The position numbers and the translations under genes were made by a program. A DNA stretch of 64,000 nt, taken from positions 2,234,501 to 2,298,500 of the forward strand of contig CM065297.1 in assembly GCA_032871835.1 (NCBI GenBank), in the 5' to 3' direction. Source of the stretch: Dipteronia dyeriana (taxonomy: Eukaryota > Streptophyta > Magnoliopsida > Sapindales > Sapindaceae). Shown piece by piece: positions 45,222 through 56,599 of the stretch. Within the stretch, counting starts at the first letter, position 1. The number at the start of each line of letters is the position of its first letter. The notes below the pieces were generated by a model that was not told the DNA's origin, searched no databases, and saw only the letters and a program-made list of their open reading frames with translations.

Positions 45222-46368
45222 CTACCTTCTACCTTCTTTGATCATTTTGGCAAAGACTCTTTGTGTAGCACAGAGCTTGTCTAATTCAGTGTGGCTGAAC
45301 ATGTGGATTTCTCCTAGAGTGATGTCTCGTAAGCCTCTGCCTGAGAATTCAATTAGCCTTTGGAGTTCTCCCTGAAGCTCTGTAGGGAGAGAGTTCAAAT
45401 ATATCTGTCTTAAGGTTTCATCGTTGATTCCACCGAGTGCATGGTACCTAAAAGACATGCGCCTGTAGTGGTAATCTATGTCTCTTTTGCCTAGTGAACA
45501 GCATCGCATTTCGAAGAATTCTTGTCTGGTCTGTTTGTAGAATTGAGAGGCATCTCCGAGGAATTCTCGAAAAACAATCCATATCTCTTGGGATACGGAC
45601 CCACATTGGACCAGTTTCAATTGTCTGTATTCTCCGAGAGCTTGGTACCAATCTTTGAGAGATCCGGTAACTCTGGAAACGAATTCTCTCAAGATGGTTT
45701 CTGTGTTATTTTCTCGCTTTGCTGTCTGCAGGTCGAGCCAGACGCTCATTTCTGACATTTTTTTTCTCCATTGGCGAGGAGCTATGTCGTCAAAGTTAAA
45801 CCATGGACCGTTTGTGGGTTTCTGAGGAGGAGCCTGGGCTCTGGGTCTATGTTTTGGCGGTTCGTCTACCATAAGAGTTGGTTCTTCAGAGGTTTCTCCT
45901 GAGGATTCAGATGTGTCAACTGTTTGAGTTGATGGCTGAGGGTCAGCTTTGGACTCTAAGAAGATCTGGGAAAGATCTGGCAATGCATCTGGGTCTGAGT
46001 AATTCGCATGATCTGGGGAATTCGGAGAGTCTGAGGAATCTGGGGAATACGTTTCCCACGAAGAGGGGGATTCATAAGAGGATTCTATGGGCTCTGTAGA
46101 AATGTAAGAGGTTTCTGAAGAGGAAAACTGATGAGAAGCTGCATAAAAGGCATTCTTCCGGTGGTCTGGTGGTGTATGCCTGTGGTGGCTTGGTGTCTTC
46201 TTCTTTTGGGGAGATGTTCTTTTAGTTCTGCTTGAAGATGGCTGGTCTGGATGCGGAGATAAAGGTGGGTACCTGAAAAGATCTCCGGTTGGCTTAAAAA
46301 ACTGGGCATGGTCAAGAGGCCTGGAAAGAGGAAGTGGCGATTGAGTTGGGAAGATCAAGGATGGAGAA
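45222..46368 (-). pseudogene. Pararetroviral coat-protein region (copy 1)
   Basis: An unbroken frame of about 380 residues. The N-terminal third is rich in Pro, Ser, Asp and Glu. The conserved coat core follows, with ENNTETILREFVSRVTGSLKDWYQ and LRQIYLNSLPTELQGEL, then LDKLCATQRVFAKMIKEG, which matches the caulimovirid coat C-terminal pattern. No ATG opens the frame. It simply continues to the junction at about 46368, so this is an internal part of a larger polyprotein. It stops at TAG next to a short tandem duplication (agaaggt) absent from the sequence at 53375. Confidence 0.85.
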
Positions 46369-46375
46369 TAGGGAT

Positions 46376-46913
46376 GTATGAGGTAGGCATGATCGGGACG
46401 GTAGGCATGGTTGGGAGGGTAGGCATGGTCGGGACTGTAAAGTGGTCGGGAGGGTAGGCATGGTCAGAACGTGGTCGAAATTCTACTCGGTTTGTTCGGC
46501 CTACTTGACCTATTCGGCCCACATGGCCTATTCGGTATACTCGGCCCACATGGCCTATTCGGTATACTCGGCCTACTCAGATTTCTTAATCGGCCTGTTC
46601 GGTTTCCCACTCGGGATGGACTGGTTACTTAGTTTTTAAAGTGATCGGTGTTTTGTCCGATCGATCAATTTTGATACTTTTTGTAAATAACGAAAATATA
46701 TGAAAAGAAATTGCAATTATGTACATTTTGCACTCTCCTTACATTTTATTTGTTTAATAACAAGTATTTTCTATGAAAATTTCAGTAGAAAGTCTTTTTA
46801 TCATGCTAGTAAATGTAGAACCCATAGTGTTTCCCTCGTACTCAAGAGAGGAGTCGGGGCAGCCCACAGGGCCTCCCTCGTACTCAAGAGAGGAGTCGGG
46901 GTGGGTCCTGTCA
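46376..46913 (+). repeat. Truncated 5' LTR of the Del/Tekay element
   Basis: It matches the last ~500 bp of the 3' LTR, from tatgaggtaggcatgatcgg to gggtcctgtca. A short block, gtaggcatggtcgggac, is present in more copies here than in the 3' LTR. Near the end a ~40-bp unit (tccctcgtactcaagagagg...) is repeated twice in both LTRs. Confidence 0.88.
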
Positions 46914-46916
46914 ACT

Positions 46917-46929
46917 TGGTATCAGAGCC
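46917..46929 (+). other. Primer-binding site of the Del/Tekay element
   Basis: tggtatcagagcc, three bases inside the LTR, is complementary to the 3' end of initiator methionine tRNA, the usual primer of this clade. Confidence 0.92.
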
Positions 46930-47014
46930 ACGGTTTATAAATTCCTTAGACCACAATAATTGTTTGCATTTAGTTTCATGCATTTGAGCATAACGTTAAT
47001 TTTGTAACAATATC

Positions 47015-48143
47015 ATGTGTCGAGTTGGCCGCCTACGCACAAGACCGGTAGCTGACCTTCTAGAGAGGAGTGGTAACCAAGGTGAAAACGAGATAGAATC
47101 ACACCCTCAACCACCTATAGCTCAACCTCATGTACTGGAACCTAGGAAAGAACCAATGGATAGAATTGCAGAACTATTGACTGCGATGGTCCAGTACCAA
47201 ACGCGAGTGCCTGAAAATTCAATTGAGCGTGTACGAAAGTTGGGAGCTACGAATTTTGATGGAACAGGAGATCCAGATAGTGCTAGTTCTTGGTTGAATG
47301 AACTAGAATGTGTATTTGAAGTTATGAGTTGCATCGATGAATAGAAGATTTCTTTTGCTACATTTTTGCTAAAGGAAAAAGCATATGATTGGTGGGCCTC
47401 AGTTCAACGAAGAACTCCTAAAGGAATTACTTGGGAGGATTTTAAGAAACAGTTTAATGATCATTATTATCCCCGTTTCTATCAAGATTTGAAAAGAGCT
47501 GAATTTTTCAAACTAGTACAGGGATCTATGACAGTAGAAGAGTATGAGAAGAAATTTACAGAACTTTCGAGGGTTGCTTCGTATGTAGTCGCTGATGAAG
47601 AAAATAAGTGTAGAAAATAAGTGTAGAAAATTCGAAGATGGACTTCAATCGGAAATTAAGACAATAGTGATTACTTCGGGACATGTTGAGTTTGGTAAGT
47701 TGTTTGAAGCTGCATTGAGAGTGGAGAGAGGCCTTAATGACTCTCGCGGATTTGAACAACATAAGCAAAAGCGTAGTAACTGGTCAGTAGGAGGCTCTTA
47801 TGGCAAAATGCCTAAGGCAATAGGCAGTTTTTTAGGCCAGACTAGTAATTATCAACAAAGTTGTGGACCTGGTTCTAGCCAAGCCTCAGTCCAGCAACCA
47901 ATGGGTAGTCGGCAACAGAGTGCTAGTATGGGTGGAGGTTGGCGTCCTCTATGTTCGACTTGCGGAAAACACCATGATGGTGACTGTTATTTGGGGAGAT
48001 CAAGTTGTTATCAATGTGGGCAACCTGGAAATTTAAAAAGAGATTGCCCCGAGTTAGTTCAGATAGACAATGAAGAAAGAAAGATAGGTTTTCAACCAAT
48101 GCAAAGTGGCGCTGGTCAGATTCTAGGACAAAGGGGATCCTGA
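47015..48143 (+). pseudogene. gag of the Del/Tekay element
   Basis: ATG at 47015 opens MCRVGRLRTRPVADLLER. The capsid core follows with LGATNFDGTGDP, WLNELE, AYDWWASVQ and FKKQFNDHYYP, then a zinc knuckle CYQCGQPGNLKRDC (about 48007), in which the usual His is Asn. TAG at 47342 and a 13-bp tandem duplication (aaaataagtgtag, 47601-47626) break the frame; the duplication adds a stop and shifts the rest to the frame from 47595 to 48143. Confidence 0.9.
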
Positions 48144-48239
48144 GTAGGAGGATCTACAACTACAGAGAAAACCCAAGTTAGTGTAGCAGAAGTTGGAAGC
48201 AACCAACAGAGAGGTTAGTCGGGTAGACCTCGTACTCAG

Positions 48240-49992
48240 GTAAGGATTTTTTCCATGACTCAGCAAGATGCCGAGACTACTCCAGATGTCGTTACAGGTA
48301 TGTTAACAATTTTTGGCCACGATGCTCATGTTCTCTTTGATCCTGGATCTACTCATTATTTTTTTTATCTCGATCTTTTATGGTGTATGCAGATGTAAAA
48401 TTAAGTCCATTAGATTTTAGTATGGTAGTGGCTACACCTACTGGTGAATCTTTATTGGCTGAGAATATATATAGAAACAGTAAGGTCATAGTCGGTAAGC
48501 ATGAGCTACATGTTGATTTGATCCCGCTTGATATACATGATTTTGATGTTATTTTGGGAATGGATTGGCTGGCTATACACCATGCTACTGTAGATTGTTT
48601 TCGAAAAGAGGTAAAATTTACACTTCAAGGAGAGTCAGATGTTATTTTCTGTAGTGAACGTCGGATTCTTCCTTCTTGTGTTATTTCTGCTATCATTGTC
48701 CGACGGTTGCTCAGGAAACAATGTTCAACTTATTTGGCTTATGTAATTGATACTCGGGATAGTCAGGTAAGATCAGAAGATATATCGGTGGTAAGAAAAT
48801 TTCTAGATGTATTTCCTGAAGATCTTCATGTATTACCACCAGATAGAGACATTGAGTTTGTGATAGATTTGGTCTCAGGCACAACTCCAATTTCTATTCC
48901 ACCTTATAGAATGGCTCCAACCGAATTGAAAGAGTTGAAGATTCAATTAGAAGAATTGGTGAACAAGAATTTTATTAAACCTAGTGTGTCACCATGGGGA
49001 GCGCCAGTTCTGTTTGTTAAGAAGAAAGATGGAACGTTACGTTTATGCATCGATTACCGGCAACTGAATAAAGCAACGGTGCGTAATAAATACTCACTCC
49101 CACGTATTGATGACTTATTCGATCAACTTCAAGGAGCAAAGGTGTTCTCCAAGATAGATTTACGAACAGGTTATCACCAATTGAGGATTAAAAATTGTGA
49201 TATACCAAAGACCGCTTTCAGAACTCGTTATGGCATTATGAGTTTCTAGTTATGCCATTTGGATTAACAAATGCTCCAGCAGCTTTTATGGATTTGATGA
49301 ATAGGGTATTTCATCCTTATCTAGAAAAATTTGTTATCGTATTCATTGATGATATTTTGATTTATTCTAAGGATGATGTGGAGCATACAGAGCATTTAGA
49401 GATTATTCTACAAGTCCTGAGAGAGAATCAACTTTATGCCAAATTTAGCAAGTGTCAATTCTAGCTCGATAGAGTTACATTTTTAGGCCATGTGATTTCT
49501 GGTGATGGTATTTATGTTGATCCTTAAAAGGTTGAAGCTATAGTGAATTGGGAACGACCAATCAATGTGACAGAAATTAGAAGTTTCTTGGGTTTAGCAA
49601 GTTACTATCGAAGATTTGTAGAGGGATTTTCTGAAATAGCTTTACCATTAACAAGATTGACTCAAAAGGATGTGAAGTTTGAGTGGTCAGAAGCTTGTGA
49701 AAAGAGTTTTCAAAAACTCAAGGAGAGATTGACTTCTGCTCCAATACTTGCTCTTCCAACCGAAAGTGGTGGATTTGTTGTTTATAGTGATGCATCTAAA
49801 CATGGTTTGGGTTACGTTTTGATGCAACATGGGAAAGTAATAGCTTATGCATCAAGACAATTAAAGAAGCATGAAAAGAATTACCCAACCCATGATCTAG
49901 AGCTTGCTGCAGTGGTGTTTGCACTAAAAATTTAGAGGCATTACTTATATGGAGTTACTTGGCAGATTTATACAGATCATAAAAGCTTATAA
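48240..49992 (+). pseudogene. Protease, reverse transcriptase and RNase H of the Del/Tekay element
   Basis: Protease: [13 protein letters not shown] (about 48325), with Pro in place of Ser in the active-site DSG, then [51 protein letters not shown], intact FIDDILIYS (about 49342). RNase [13 protein letters not shown], then stops at 49933 and 49990. A single-base loss near 49233 shifts the frame inside RT, and TAG at 49462 and TAA at 49525 add breaks. Confidence 0.92.
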
Positions 49993-50043
49993 TATCTTTT
50001 CACTCAAAAAGAACTGAATTTAAGACAAAGAAGATGGATTGAG

Positions 50044-51387
50044 TTGATTAAAGATTATGACTATACGATTGAATATTATCCTGGTAAGGCAAATGTGGTG
50101 GCAGATGCACTCGGTAGAAAGTCTACAAGTTCTATGGCTCATTTGAGGATGAAGTGGAAGGTAAATCATCTTCAGCTTCCATTATTAGCTGAATTAAGAA
50201 TGTTGAGAGTTAAGCTAGAATCACGAGATTGTGGAGCATTACTGGCTAACTTTCAGGTTAGACCTATTTTGATTGATCGTATACGGGAATTGCAAACTCA
50301 AGATTCTTATTTAGTTAAATTGAAGGGAAAAGTGCAGAAAAGTATACGAGCTGATTTTGTAGTGAGAAGTGATGGTACATTAGTTCTAGGTAACAGACTG
50401 TGTGTACCAAACATTAAAGAACTCAAGAATGAAATTTTAGAGGAAGCTCACTCTTCAACTTATGCAATGCATCCAGGAAGTACTAAGCTATATCGTACTT
50501 TGAAAGAGCATTACTGGTGGCAAGGTATGAAAAGAGAGATAGCAGAATTCGTCTCTAAATGTTTGATTTGTCAGCAATTCAAGGCAGAACATCAGAAACC
50601 AGCAAGACTATCACAACCACTTCCTATTCCAGAATGGAAATGGGAACATGTTACCATGGATTTTGTGGTAGGACTCCCTCGTAGTCAGAGTGGTCACGAC
50701 AGTGTATGGGTGATCGTTGATCGACTTACAAAGTCTGCACATTTTCTGTCAATCGGTATTACTTACTCTCTTGACAGATTAGCCAAAATTTATGTGGATG
50801 AAATAGTTCGTCTTCATGGCGCACCAGTATCCATAGTGTCAGATAGAGATCCTCGGTTTACATCTAGATTTTGGCCCAGTTTACAAGAAGCTTTGGGAAC
50901 TAGATTGCATTTTAGTACTGCTTTTCACCCGCAGACTGAGGGTCAATCGGAGTGTACTATTCAGACATTAAAGGATATACTTCGAGCTTGTGTGATGGAT
51001 TTCAAAGGTAGTTGGGATGTATATATACCTTTGATAGAATTTGCCTACAATAACAGTTATCAGGCTAGCATCGAAATGGCACCTTATGAAGTTCTGTATG
51101 GGAGACAATGCAGAACACCGGTGTGTTGGGATGAAGTAAGCGAGAGAAAGTTGTTAGGTCCAGAACTTGTTCAAGTCACGACAAAAAAGATTAAAATAAT
51201 CAGAGACAGACTAAAGGTTGCTCAAGATAGGCAGAAAAGCTGTACAGATAAGCGGAGAAGGGAACTTGAATTTAAAGTAGGTGACTATGTATTCCTACGA
51301 ATTTCACCTTGGAAAGGTATACTTCGATTTGGAAGACGTGGTAAGTTAAGTCCACGATACATTGGTCCGTATGAGATCATTGCCTGA
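50044..51387 (+). pseudogene. Integrase of the Del/Tekay element
   Basis: The longest open frame of the element (447 codons) spans the end of RNase H ([17 protein letters not shown]) and nearly all of integrase: zinc region MHPGSTKLYRTLKEHYWW...CLICQQ, catalytic [20 protein letters not shown] and TEGQSECTIQ, so all three catalytic acids are present. It ends at TGA 51385, inside the C-terminal domain, after GPYEIIA; a CGA codon is the likely ancestor. Confidence 0.93.
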
Positions 51388-51396
51388 GTAGGAGTA

Positions 51397-51696
51397 GTGG
51401 CATACCGTTTAGCGTTGCCTTCAGAACTTTCAAGAATTCATGATGTATTTCATGTTTCTATGCTTCGAAAATATATAGTCGACCCTATGCATGTTTTAAC
51501 CAAACAACCAGTGAGGTTAAGAGAAGATTTAACTTATGAAGAGGAACCTATTGAGATTCTAGATAGAAGGGAACAATTATTATGTACAAAGGTCATTTCT
51601 CTTGTAAAAGTGTTATGGAGAAATCATACAGTGGAAGAGGCGACTTGGGAACATGAAGATCAGATGCGGACTCAGTATCCCCATCTGATCGGCTAA
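51397..51696 (+). pseudogene. Integrase C-terminus and chromodomain remnant of the Del/Tekay element
   Basis: After the TGA the same domain continues: AYRLALPSELSRIHDVFHVSML, then LTYEEEPIEILDRRE and VLWRNHTVEEATWEHEDQM, a Tekay-type chromodomain lacking some of the aromatic residues used to read methyl-lysine. It stops at TAA 51694. Confidence 0.85.
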
Positions 51697-51728
51697 GTGA
51701 GTAAATTTCGAGGATGAAATTTTATTAT

Positions 51729-51742
51729 ATGGAGGGGTGAAT
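51729..51742 (+). other. Polypurine tract of the Del/Tekay element
   Basis: atggaggggtgaat lies immediately before the tgtaacaccc LTR start. Confidence 0.85.
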
Positions 51743-53374
51743 TGTAACACCCATGTCTTTCAGGCCCAATTGAAAGGCCCAATTTGAAAAAAAAAATTGG
51801 ATAAGCGTAAAATAGAAAAGGCATCATGTGAGTAAGCCTAGGTGATTGCATGGCTGACAGGCAGCTGTGAGCTTAGTTAATTAGCACACAACTTCAGTTG
51901 TGTCCTTCCATAAGTATATATATATTGGAGGATAAACGTTGAGAGCTAGAAAGCAGTAGAAATCCAGCGGAAGAAAGGAAAGAGAAGAAAGAAAAGAGAA
52001 GGAGAAGGCAAGAAGACGAAGGGAATCTAGCATATTCAGTCTGAATTAAGCTTGACTTCTAAGTAGTGAGTGAATTAAGTTTCAGTTTTGTTTTTAACTC
52101 AAGTTTACAGTTTTATACTTTAATTGCTGCAAATCATTTTAAGCTTTTTATTGCTTTTTATGATTGATGGTGAGTATACAGAGAACCGAAAATATATATT
52201 TTATGCTTATATTAGCATTCAGAATCAGTATATTATTTTTATGAATTATCAAGAAGAGATTATGATTTCTATAAAAGCACCATGTATGTACCTTCCCAGT
52301 TATGATTATGGTTGGCTTTTGGTGCCGTTCTACACATGTGTATGTCATGAGTCGCTCTGCATGTGTATTGACCAGAGAAAGAGTAATTGAGTCGCTCTGC
52401 ACGTGTATGACCAGAGAGTCGCTCTGCCCGTGTATTAACCAGAGAAAGAGTAATTGAGTCGCTCTACACGGGTATGACCAGAAGTTATTCATGACTCTGC
52501 GTTTGTCCGAAGTATTTCGGCTTACGTATTGAGGATATCCCAGGTACGAATTTGGTGCAGATTAAGATTTTATAAAGTATTTATTCTTGTTCAGCAAAGA
52601 GAAGCATTCAGTTTATTCAGTTTATTTAGCACGAAAGTAGATATATTATCTTATACCATGTATTACTGAATGCTTATTGTAAAGTGGTTTAGAAAAGTGT
52701 TTTTAAAAGTTTCCATTCACTCACTGGGCGTTAGCGCTCATCCTTTCACTTTTAAATATTTATCCAGGTAGCTGCTCGGTTGTGCGGACTTAGAAGTTTT
52801 GAGGTGGGCCACTCGATGATATCATGAAGCGTAAAAGTCATGCATTTTAAATTTTCATGTACATATTTAGAAATATGAGGTAGGCATGATCGGGACGGTA
52901 GGCATGGTCGGGACGGTAAAGTGGTCGGAAGGGTAGGAATGGTCAGAACGTGGTCGGAATTATACTCGGTATGTTCAGCCTACTCGGCCTACTTGACCTA
53001 CTCGGCCCACATGGCCTATTCGGTATACTCGGCCTACTTGGATTTCTTACTCGGCCTGTTCGGTTTCCCACTCGGGATGGACTGGTTACTTAGTTTTTAA
53101 AGTGATCGGTTTTTGGTCCGATCGATCAATTTTGATACTTTTTGTAAAGAACGAAAATGTATGAAAAGAAATTGAAATTATGTACATTTTGCACTCTCCT
53201 TACATTTTATTTCTTTAATAGCAAGTATTTCCTATGGAAATTTCAGTAGAAAGTCATTTTATCATGCTAGTAAATGTAGAGCCCATAGTGTTTCCCTCGT
53301 ACTCAAGAGAGGAGTCGGGGCAGCCCACAGGGTTTCCCTCGTACTCAAGAGAGGAACCGGGGTGGGTCCTGTCA
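51743..53374 (+). repeat. 3' LTR of the Del/Tekay element
   Basis: It opens tgtaacacccatgtc and ends gggtcctgtca (1632 bp). A TATA box (taagtatatatatattgg, 51911-51927) is followed by a purine-rich leader. At 52350-52483 a 67-bp compound unit, each with two gagtcgctctgc copies, is repeated twice; one unit contains CACGTG. The next base (53375) is pararetrovirus sequence. Confidence 0.92.
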
Positions 53375-53409
53375 TAGAAAGTATGATAGGTATTGCAAAT
53401 TTTCTCCTA

Positions 53410-54237
53410 GATACCACCTCAAATGCAACTGCAAAGCAAACATGTCCTACAGAAGACGGCCTTCCAGAAACCAGCCCAGAAAGCAAAGGGATTCCTCAAA
53501 CCAAGAGGAATAGAAAATATAAATATTATAGGAAGAATGCTAGGAGATCCTGGAACAAATCCAACAAGTGCTTTGCATGTGGACAAGAGGGTCACTATGC
53601 CAAGCAATGTCTTAATAAGAGAGCAAAATCAGCTAAGCTCATCCTACAGCTTAGACAAGTGGCTGATGAAATCCATTCCGATGCGGACATTGAATCTATC
53701 TTCTTAGAACAAGAAGATGTTAACCAGTTGACCTCTTTTATGGTTCAAGATTCAGACGACTCCAGCACTCCATCAGAACATACAGAATATACAAATCGTG
53801 ATTCCTCTTCATAAGCCTATCAGGCCACCAGCAATGGTAGTACAGGCCCCCAAGTTAAAATCCAAATCCTGACGACCAAGTACTCCAAGCCAGTCCCTGT
53901 CATTGCCTACTTCGATACTGGAGCACATTCCTCGATGATGAATCCTAACGTCCTACCTTCAGATGCCTGGAAAGAAGAAAAAAATGAGTTTCTAGCAGCA
54001 GATGGACAAATTTTTACTACTTACCTAATCTCCAAGCACAAGGTTGACATAGAGTTTTCCCTTCGTTCACCTTTTAGATTCATGTCATTGGAACTCCTCT
54101 TCCAGACAAAGATATCCTCATCGGATGGGATATCTACAGCCAATCCAGAGCCATCAGGATCCTCCCTAACGGAATCCGTTACAAAAGGGAATTCAAACCC
54201 TTTATCGACATCCCCAAGATTTCCCCCCTCTCGGTAA
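53410..54237 (+). pseudogene. Pararetroviral zinc finger and protease (copy 2)
   Basis: The open frame 53362-53814 has a basic stretch (RKYKYYRKNARRSWNKSNK) and a complete CCHC finger CFACGQEGHYAKQC (53569-53610), then the acidic linker. The protease active site FDTGA lies at 53911-53925, followed by MNPNVLPSDAWKEE (53935 onward). The CCHC finger with a basic stretch is the nucleic-acid-binding end of caulimovirid coat proteins. Confidence 0.85.
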
Positions 54238-54239
54238 TC

Positions 54240-55620
54240 AATCCCGATTTTCACCGGATTCAAGAAAAACTTATACAATTCTGTACCAACAGCCATGCGG
54301 ACTTCAAACATCCGCACCCATTGTGGAAAAACCCTGATTTTTTCATCAGGCTACCCATCAAACTCAATGAGGATGTCAACCCAACAAAAGCATCCCACTT
54401 AGGGATGTCCCCTTCTGACCTATCCCTAGCCACCGAAGAATGTGGAGAACTCCTCAGGCAAGGCCTGATAGAGTCTACCTCCTCCCTATGGGATTGACAA
54501 GCCTTCTACGTTGAGAAAAGGTCAGAACAACTCAGAGGAAAGAAAAGGCTCGTAATTGATTACGAGCCTCTCAATCTCTTCCTCCTTGACGACAAGTTCC
54601 CAGTTCCCAGAGCCAACAATTTGTTTTCCCAGCTCCCTGGCGTAACTGTTTTCTTAAAGTTTGACTTGAAAGGAGCCTTTTGGCAAATCAGTATCCATCC
54701 TGATGATAGGCCCAAGACAACTTTCTGCCTCCCGAATGCCCAGTACCAATGGACAGTCCTACCTTTTGGCCTAAAGACAGTCCTACCTTTTGGCCTAAAA
54801 ACAAGCCTGCTATACATTGACAACATCCTGTTATTTTCACCTGACAATGAGTCCCACGATAAGCTCCTATAACAATTCCATCAGATTATTGACAAGTATG
54901 GAATCATGATATCCGAGAAGAAGAGCTCAATTGGTGTTTATGAAATTGAGTTCATTGACATGAAAATCAAATATGGGTCCTATGTCCCTAGACCTCATCT
55001 GGAAAGACAACTCCTTGTCTTACCAGATTCGAACCTTTCATAAAAACAGGTTCAACAATTCCTTGGCATCGTCAATTACATCAGAGACTTTATCCCCCAG
55101 GTGAGTCATTACACGACAAGCTTGTCCAAGCACCTCAAGAAAGATCCCCCTCCGTGGGATACCTCTCACTCCAAAGCCATGGCCCACTTAAAGAAGTCTC
55201 TCAGAAACCTCTCCCTCTCTCTCTCCCTTTCCCTCTCCATATTCTTCTTCGGGACAACTCATCCTACAGACTGATGCCAGTGACCACTTCTGGGGAGCCA
55301 TCCTTTTTGAAGAATCCAATGGAAAATGCCACTACTGTGGCCATGCCAGTGGACAGTTCAAAGACGCCCAAAAGCACTATCACACGGTCTACAAAGAAAT
55401 CCTCGCAGTAAACAATGGGATCTCCAGGTTTGATTTCCACCTCAGGACAAAGAACTTCATCATCGAAATGGATAACTCATTCTTCCCTAAAGTCCTCAAA
55501 TTCCACAACAAGCTCCCTCCAAATCCCTAGCTTCTGAGGCTCAAAGACTGGTTCTCTAGATACGACTTCTCAGTCAAGCACATTAAGGGACACCACAACA
55601 TCATTCCAGATATGCTTTTA
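54240..55620 (+). pseudogene. Pararetroviral reverse transcriptase and RNase H (copy 2)
   Basis: RT: KKRLVIDYEPLN (about 54540), FDLKGAFWQISIHPDDRPKT (54660), WTVLPFGLK. A 24-bp tandem duplication follows (54753-54776 and 54777-54800), then a jump over the segment that copy 1 keeps, to the catalytic box as YIDNI (54813-54827), with its second Asp changed to Asn. RNase H: LQTDASDHFWGA (about 55262), HYHTVYKEILA, IKGHHNIIPDML. Several frameshifts and TGA/TAA codons are present. Confidence 0.86.
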
Positions 55621-56510
55621 AGGCCTCACCCTGTCACCCTGATCTCCCGTGCTGGACCAATCCCCTTAATTTACATGATATCATCTCAGGCCTCATCCTC
55701 ATCAGCTCCGTATGTTGCTCCACCACCTCTTCCGTTCCCACCAGAATTTATAGCTACCCTACCACCAGGTCAACTACCCTCTGTCCAACAGGTCCAAGAT
55801 TTTGCAAAAATATATCTTCCAATATATCTTGCCAGGATCAATGACCAAGGTTGCCATCATCATTTAGCCAATCCCTCCAAACCGTTCCTCGACCCTTTTA
55901 TATCTCCACCTTTCTACTATTACTCCGAACAGGTGTTATGGTTCTTATGGTGTTTATCAGTCCTCCATCATCATGCCATTGTTTTTCCTCTCTAGGTATT
56001 ATACGGTTTTGTCCAGAACCCGACCTCTCATGGCCTCCAAACCTTCTTACAGTGGTTCAATCCCTTATCCGTCTGGCATACTGATCTTACCAGGCTTATA
56101 GGCCAATACCATCTTTGGAAAATGGACTCAGAACCAGCTGCCAAGGTATGCTGCATTTGGATTTTCAGCTGGCCCTACAGGTACAATCCACAGACCCAGC
56201 TCCTTTGAACCTCCAATACCAGCTATGAGTGGGATACTACGTACGACTACGAATGACCGTACCAGACCGGTATCCAGATTCCTCTCCTCAATTTCCTCTG
56301 TGACGTCAACAATGACAAAACAGACGTCCTTTTCATCTTTACAGATGTCCCACGGGACCCAACAAGAAGTTGCCACCCTTTTCAGAATTCTTATCTACTG
56401 GACTCCCAATACCAAGCTAACACGTGACCCTGTTCCATTTGTGGGGCTCTTGACTCGGACAATGAATACCACACCACCTGTAATCTCAGCAGTCCGTAGC
56501 TTTTCATACT
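55621..56510 (+). pseudogene. C-terminal extension after pararetroviral RNase H (copy 2)
   Basis: It is the counterpart of 42074-42980: QLPSVQQVQDFAKIYLPIYLARI, FYYYSEQVLWFLWCLSVLHHH, and the terminal CSICGALDSDNEYHTTC in a shifted frame near 56435-56490. Stops differ from those in copy 1, so the two copies together show that the whole segment was once coding. Confidence 0.65.
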
Positions 56511-56599
56511 TATCTTATCTGTATAATTATTGGTGCGTTTACCAGCTGCCAGACAGCTTCTTGTTGTTTTATTGAATTTTGCGAAATTATTGTTGTATG

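Larger units (their letters stand above)
42074..46375 (-). mobile_element. Endogenous pararetrovirus (Caulimoviridae) copy 1
   Basis: On the - strand the order is coat protein, zinc-finger remnant, protease, RT, RNase H and a C-terminal extension. This is the polyprotein order of plant pararetroviruses, with no integrase and no LTR. The RT motifs resemble badnavirus- and florendovirus-type sequences, but the genus cannot be fixed. Upstream movement-protein sequence is cut off at 46375, where LTR sequence of the Del/Tekay element begins. The promoter region present after copy 2 is missing here. Broken frames make it a relic. Confidence 0.88.
46376..53374 (+). mobile_element. Del/Tekay-type chromovirus (Ty3/gypsy)
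   Basis: Truncated 5' LTR, tRNA-Met-type primer-binding site, gag, protease, RT, RNase H, integrase, chromodomain, polypurine tract and a 1632-bp 3' LTR. The integrase and LTR start tgtaacaccc after ttcgaggatgaaatttt fit the Del/Tekay clade. The 5' LTR has lost about 1.1 kb and joins pararetrovirus copy 1 directly. Copy 2 follows the 3' LTR with no spacer. Stops and frameshifts interrupt most genes. Confidence 0.9.

Noticed and set aside
46913..46930. tRNA-Met gene suggested by tggtatcagagcc.
   Set aside because: Only the primer-binding complement is present, directly next to an LTR; no tRNA cloverleaf is found.
52124..52492. 88- and 114-residue ORFs in the Del/Tekay LTR.
   Set aside because: They overlap the LTR leader and its tandem repeats and have no coding-like conservation visible.
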